NCBI GenBank assembly: GCA_030295235.1 | Contig: AP026167.1 | Span: 1-64,000 of the forward strand | DNA: 64,000 bases | Origin: Fistulifera solaris | Lineage: Eukaryota > Bacillariophyta > Bacillariophyceae > Naviculales > Stauroneidaceae | Direction of reading: 5' to 3' | Part shown: positions 62,522 through 64,000 of the stretch, in pieces | Layout: the number at the start of each line of letters is the position of its first letter | How positions within the stretch are numbered: the stretch's first letter is position 1 | The notes under the pieces: model-generated | What the model was told of the DNA's origin: nothing | Database searches by the model: none | Seen by the model: only the letters and a program-made list of their open reading frames with translations | Made by a program: the position numbers and the translations under genes

Positions 62522-64000
62522 ATGGAACCAGAGATAGAACGAGAGAAGTTCCTCTTGGAGCACATTCCAGAAGAACGGCAATCTGCCGCGCTAAAATCGT
62601 TTCGACCAAGGTCGTGTTCTGGTCGAAATTAAAAATGTATCGATTTGTGAAAGACCCCCGTGATCTTATAGGATTCGAGTGGAGGAGATGCTCGAAAACT
62701 GCTATATGGCGAGACAATGGGACGATCATTTGCCTCGGTGGTGCCGGTTTTGAGGCATATCTGGATCGATACTTTTTCCAAAGCAGGGGATTATCACTTC
62801 AAGGGCTCTATCTATCTACGGTAAAACAGATGCGGCAATTGCCGAGACAGCTACGTGGTTCTGGTCGTTACAGCGTCCAGAAGAAAATTCCTATCTAGAG
62901 ACTTTCATTATGGACGCAAGGGAGGATCAAATCTTTGATTTTGCTGCCCTACAGCCCGAGCCATTGGCGCGTATCCTCGACTGCAACCCAGCACGTAGAT
63001 ATGCGTTCACAAAAGGAAGTTGGAACACGGCACAATCCGTCATTCTTGCATCAAGGCCCTATTCTTTGAAGTGGAAATTCACCGAGGACTCCTTTGCTTT
63101 TGAAGACGACGGCACAGCGTTTGTTGATACGCTAATCAATCGACACTCTTCGTTTGGGTCGCTGCATTTTGACTGCAAAATTGATGATATGCCTTTGAGC
63201 CGCCAAAATTTTAAACGCCTCTTGAAACTTGGCAATTTTGATAAGCTCAAGCTCAGGTACCTTGACGAGGAAATGATTCTTCTTCCCTTCGCTGCCAACG
63301 TGCATGAGCTTACCTACGTGATCAATGCACGAGATTTTCAGCCGAAGCATATCAAATCTTTGAACGTCAAAACCAGGAAGCTCAAATTAGGCATAGGATT
63401 GGACGACGTAGTTGATTGGGATAGGATTCCTGTTTCCTTTTTGAATCGTTTCAGCGAAATCGGCACTTTCGAGAAGCTGCACTTCAGCGTTAATTCTTGG
63501 GACCTACGACAGCCCATTGACGTAAACAAAGTAACGTCCATTGCTGAAGCAATAATTTCAGTCATAAAAGCGAATCAATGCCTAATGCACTTGAATTTGA
63601 GTCATTCTTACTACACCTTTGACTGGCTTCCTCACTTGCAGAGTATTTTTGAGGCCGTGGGAGGTCACGAGTGTCTACGTGAGCTTATTGTTCCTGATTA
63701 TCCTGAGCAAGAAGATCCCAACTATTCCTGGCTGAAGCGCTTGCTTACTCGTAATCGAAGTATTATGGTATTGTATCATAAAGGCGACAAGATCACTGAT
63801 GGATCCAGTATCGACAGGCTGTATGCGTTGAATCGATGTTATCGTGGATCGGCAGCACTAATGAAGGAGGAGTCTATATCCTTGCGACCACATCTTGTAG
63901 CGGCAGCATTACAGAATAACGCGTCACGGAAATTTGATCATGCAGCATTATTGCTTGCCAACCACGTGGACGTGCTATCCGAATTTATGCACGGCGCAGA
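62522..64000 (+). CDS. WDL family protein, runs off the window, two frameshifts
   Basis: Starts MEPEIEREKFLLEHIPEERQ at 62522. One base appears lost near 62630, then MYRFVKDPRDLIGFEW, TAIWRDNGTIICLGG; another near 62808 in a GGG run, then SIYGKTDAAIAETATWFWSL. From there about 390 codons are open to the window edge: LQPEPLARILDCNPARR, SWNTAQSVILASRPYSL, DDGTAFVDTLINRHSSFGSL, ILLPFAANVHELTYVI, RFSEIGTFEKLHFSV, LQSIFEAVGGHECLRELIV, LKRLLTRNRSIMVLYHKG, DGSSIDRLYALNRCYRGS, AALLLANHVDVLSEFMHGA. The stop and any tail lie beyond base 64000. Confidence 0.85.

Noticed and set aside
1-64000. tRNA, rRNA, retrotransposon (RT/integrase) and terminal-inverted-repeat elements
   Set aside because: Looked for by eye; no cloverleaf, rRNA core, YxDD-type RT motif or long terminal repeats were found. 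A covariance-model or repeat-finder run could still find something.

Overview
This is the left end of a eukaryotic chromosome, almost certainly from a diatom. It opens with about 440 bp of C-rich CCCTAA telomere repeat in the orientation expected for a left end. The first recognisable gene is a class II fructose-bisphosphate aldolase. Its N-terminus carries a signal peptide ending in the ASAQA^FAP motif that targets proteins into diatom secondary plastids. I cannot fix the species from the sequence.

Layout: 1-438 telomere. 439-3705 subtelomeric sequence: a ~170-bp imperfect tandem repeat, one decayed protein gene I do not recognise, and a 56-bp repeat ending in a short interstitial telomere-like tract. 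4054-5590 plastid aldolase, one 230-bp intron. From about 5.87 kb to the end of the window the DNA is dominated by one paralogous protein family, which I call WDL here (WRDNE motif plus LRR-like solenoid; the label is mine). I count about 32 WDL loci on both strands: full-length or nearly full-length genes, mosaics, C-terminal stubs and very old relics. Only one (47003-48664) is a single uninterrupted reading frame of 553 codons. Others are broken only by one-base losses in short A/T runs. The aldolase shows the same defect, so some apparent pseudogenes may be consensus errors.

WDL architecture, in order: an N-domain with L.LIP.E.L...Q..F, Y...REP..LD, IWRDNET and a IYG.TD.AI.ET block; a middle with QL..IL..NP.R, W..EQ..ILAT..FPL.L, FGSL and LLPFSAKVNAL; a C-terminal part with LGHFE.L, NP.LT.L, ERLLSRNR.ITVLD, NGTTIDK.YALN and FQY.A.LLS.HTD.LCE. 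The regular spacing of L..L.L strands suggests a leucine-rich-repeat-like solenoid. Many copies end in a short K/R-rich tail resembling a nuclear localisation signal.

Interspersed are surface-type proteins: a von Willebrand A domain protein with signal peptide, Thr/Pro stalk, membrane span and a tail encoded by a TTAGGG-like minisatellite (33051-35191); a small stalked membrane protein (36842-37171); a secreted Cys-rich protein (56851-57732); and a Cys-rich, PT-stalk, single-span protein (59342-60112). The last shares its N-domain with the secreted protein and its 3' end with the VWA gene. A decayed DUF6570-like (Helitron-associated) fragment lies near 43.3-43.7 kb. I saw no tRNA, rRNA or CRISPR array.

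Intergenic DNA carries a strongly over-represented 9-mer, TACCTGGTA/TACCAGGTA (nine exact copies found by eye), and a second, TACTCCGTA/TACGGAGTA (five). The picture is a subtelomeric contingency-style region in which one lineage-specific family is duplicated, recombined, truncated and decaying next to a few cell-surface genes.
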